Shown: positions 12,976-13,606 of the stretch, one piece after another
Layout: every line of letters begins with the position of its first letter
Numbering within the stretch: the first letter of the stretch is position 1
Assembly: GCA_934645125.1 (NCBI GenBank)
Contig: CAKUDT010000013.1
Span: 1 to 13,606, forward strand
Direction of reading: 5' to 3'
Source: an uncultured Eggerthellaceae bacterium
GTDB lineage: Bacteria > Actinomycetota > Coriobacteriia > Coriobacteriales > Eggerthellaceae
DNA: 13,606 bases
The notes under the pieces: model-generated
What the model was told of the DNA's origin: nothing
The model's input: the letters and a program-made list of their open reading frames with translations, nothing else
Databases searched by the model: none
Made by a program: the position numbers and the translations under genes

Positions 12976-13606
12976 CTACAGCCCCGCCGCTTGGCGCAGC
13001 TCGTCAACGCGATTCGTATTCTCCCAGGTGAACTCAGGAAGCTCACGACCAAAATGACCATATGCAGCCGTCTTGCGGTAGATAGGACGGCGCAAGTCAA
13101 GCTCGCGAATGATAGCACCCGGGCGCAAGTCAAAGACTTCAGCCACGGCTTTTTCGATCACGGGAGTATCCACGTGATTTGTGCCGAACGTGTCCACCAT
13201 AATGGAAATCGGGTGTGCCACGCCAATCGCGTAAGCAATCTGCACTTCGCAGCGATCCGCCAGTCCAGCAGCAACCACGTTTTTCGCAACCCAGCGCGCG
13301 GCATATGCAGCCGAACGGTCAACCTTCGTGCAGTCCTTGCCCGAAAACGCGCCGCCGCCATGACGACCCATGCCGCCATACGTGTCAACAATGATCTTGC
13401 GGCCCGTCAAACCGGAGTCGCCCATAGGCCCGCCCACAACGAAACGGCCTGTGGGATTCACGTAAATCTCCAGGTCATCGGCAACCTTGACGCCTTCTTC
13501 CTGGAAAACGGGCTTAATCACATGCGCTACCAAATCGTCATAGATTTGACCGACTTCAACTTCTTCGGCGTGCTGCGTAGAAACAAGCACCTTCTCCACC
13601 TGCGTG
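12976..13606 (-). CDS. metK: S-adenosylmethionine synthase, C-terminal part (cut by window edge)
   Basis: These are the last 209 residues of the enzyme that makes SAM from methionine and ATP in the cytosol; the full protein is about 400 residues, so roughly the first half is missing to the right. Clear motifs are the GGPMGDSGLTGRKIIVDTYG block, and the phosphate-binding GGGAFSGKD just after it. DKVDRS-type residues follow (here TKVDRSAAYAARW), and the closing segment PEFTWENTNR is typical of the family C-terminus. A GTG codon near the edge at 13599 is internal, not a start. Twelve bases separate its TAG stop from the TTG start of priA, and metK-priA proximity is common in Actinomycetota. SAM produced here is used by the downstream rRNA methyltransferase among many others, but nothing suggests a special link. 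Confidence 0.96.
   Translation of the reverse strand, partial: TQVEKVLVSTQHAEEVEVGQIYDDLVAHVIKPVFQEEGVKVADDLEIYVNPTGRFVVGGPMGDSGLTGRKIIVDTYGGMGRHGGGAFSGKDCTKVDRSAAYAARWVAKNVVAAGLADRCEVQIAYAIGVAHPISIMVDTFGTNHVDTPVIEKAVAEVFDLRPGAIIRELDLRRPIYRKTAAYGHFGRELPEFTWENTNRVDELRQAAGL

Overview
The window reads as chromosomal core DNA of a Gram-positive-type anaerobe. The best guess is an actinobacterium of the class Coriobacteriia (Eggerthellales-like). This rests on protein flavour, on metK lying next to priA, on tRNA genes with encoded CCA ends, on strong Shine-Dalgarno sites and on moderately high GC. It is an inference, not a database match. Almost every gene is on the minus strand; the one exception is a two-gene plus-strand unit in the middle.

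Right part, transcribed right to left (13606 to 8231): the C-terminal half of metK (S-adenosylmethionine synthase), then priA (replication restart helicase, TTG start), rpoD (primary sigma factor) and a stand-alone RlmK-type 23S rRNA methyltransferase. rpoD has its own near-perfect promoter buried in the last codons of priA; the -10 hexamer contains the priA stop codon. Next come tRNA-Asn(GTT) and tRNA-Met(CAT), with a promoter upstream of the first and a perfect terminator-like hairpin between them.

Middle, plus strand (5422 to 7648): a choline/ethanolamine-kinase-like protein followed 19 bp later by an EutH-type ethanolamine transporter, closed by a GC-rich terminator. Together they look like a compact uptake-and-phosphorylation unit for an amino alcohol, outside any ethanolamine-utilisation (eut) cluster. 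No eut enzyme or microcompartment gene is in view. The 340-bp divergent region in front of it holds a promoter-like sequence, a perfect 15-bp palindrome and four to five hexamers repeated exactly every 11 bp, the spacing used by OmpR/PhoB-type response regulators.

Left part, minus strand (5081 to 1): a PurF-like phosphoribosyltransferase whose amidotransferase domain has lost its nucleophilic cysteine while the iron-sulphur cysteines and PRPP loop remain. Then follow a monotopic sugar-phosphate transferase, ilvB and ilvN (acetolactate synthase; ilvB carries an unusual Ala/Glu/Pro-rich insertion with a 27-bp tandem duplication), and the first 84 codons of serC.

The most interesting items are the kinase-EutH unit with its 11-bp repeat array, and the PurF paralogue lacking a glutaminase nucleophile. 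No CRISPR array, insertion sequence, phage gene or rRNA was seen.
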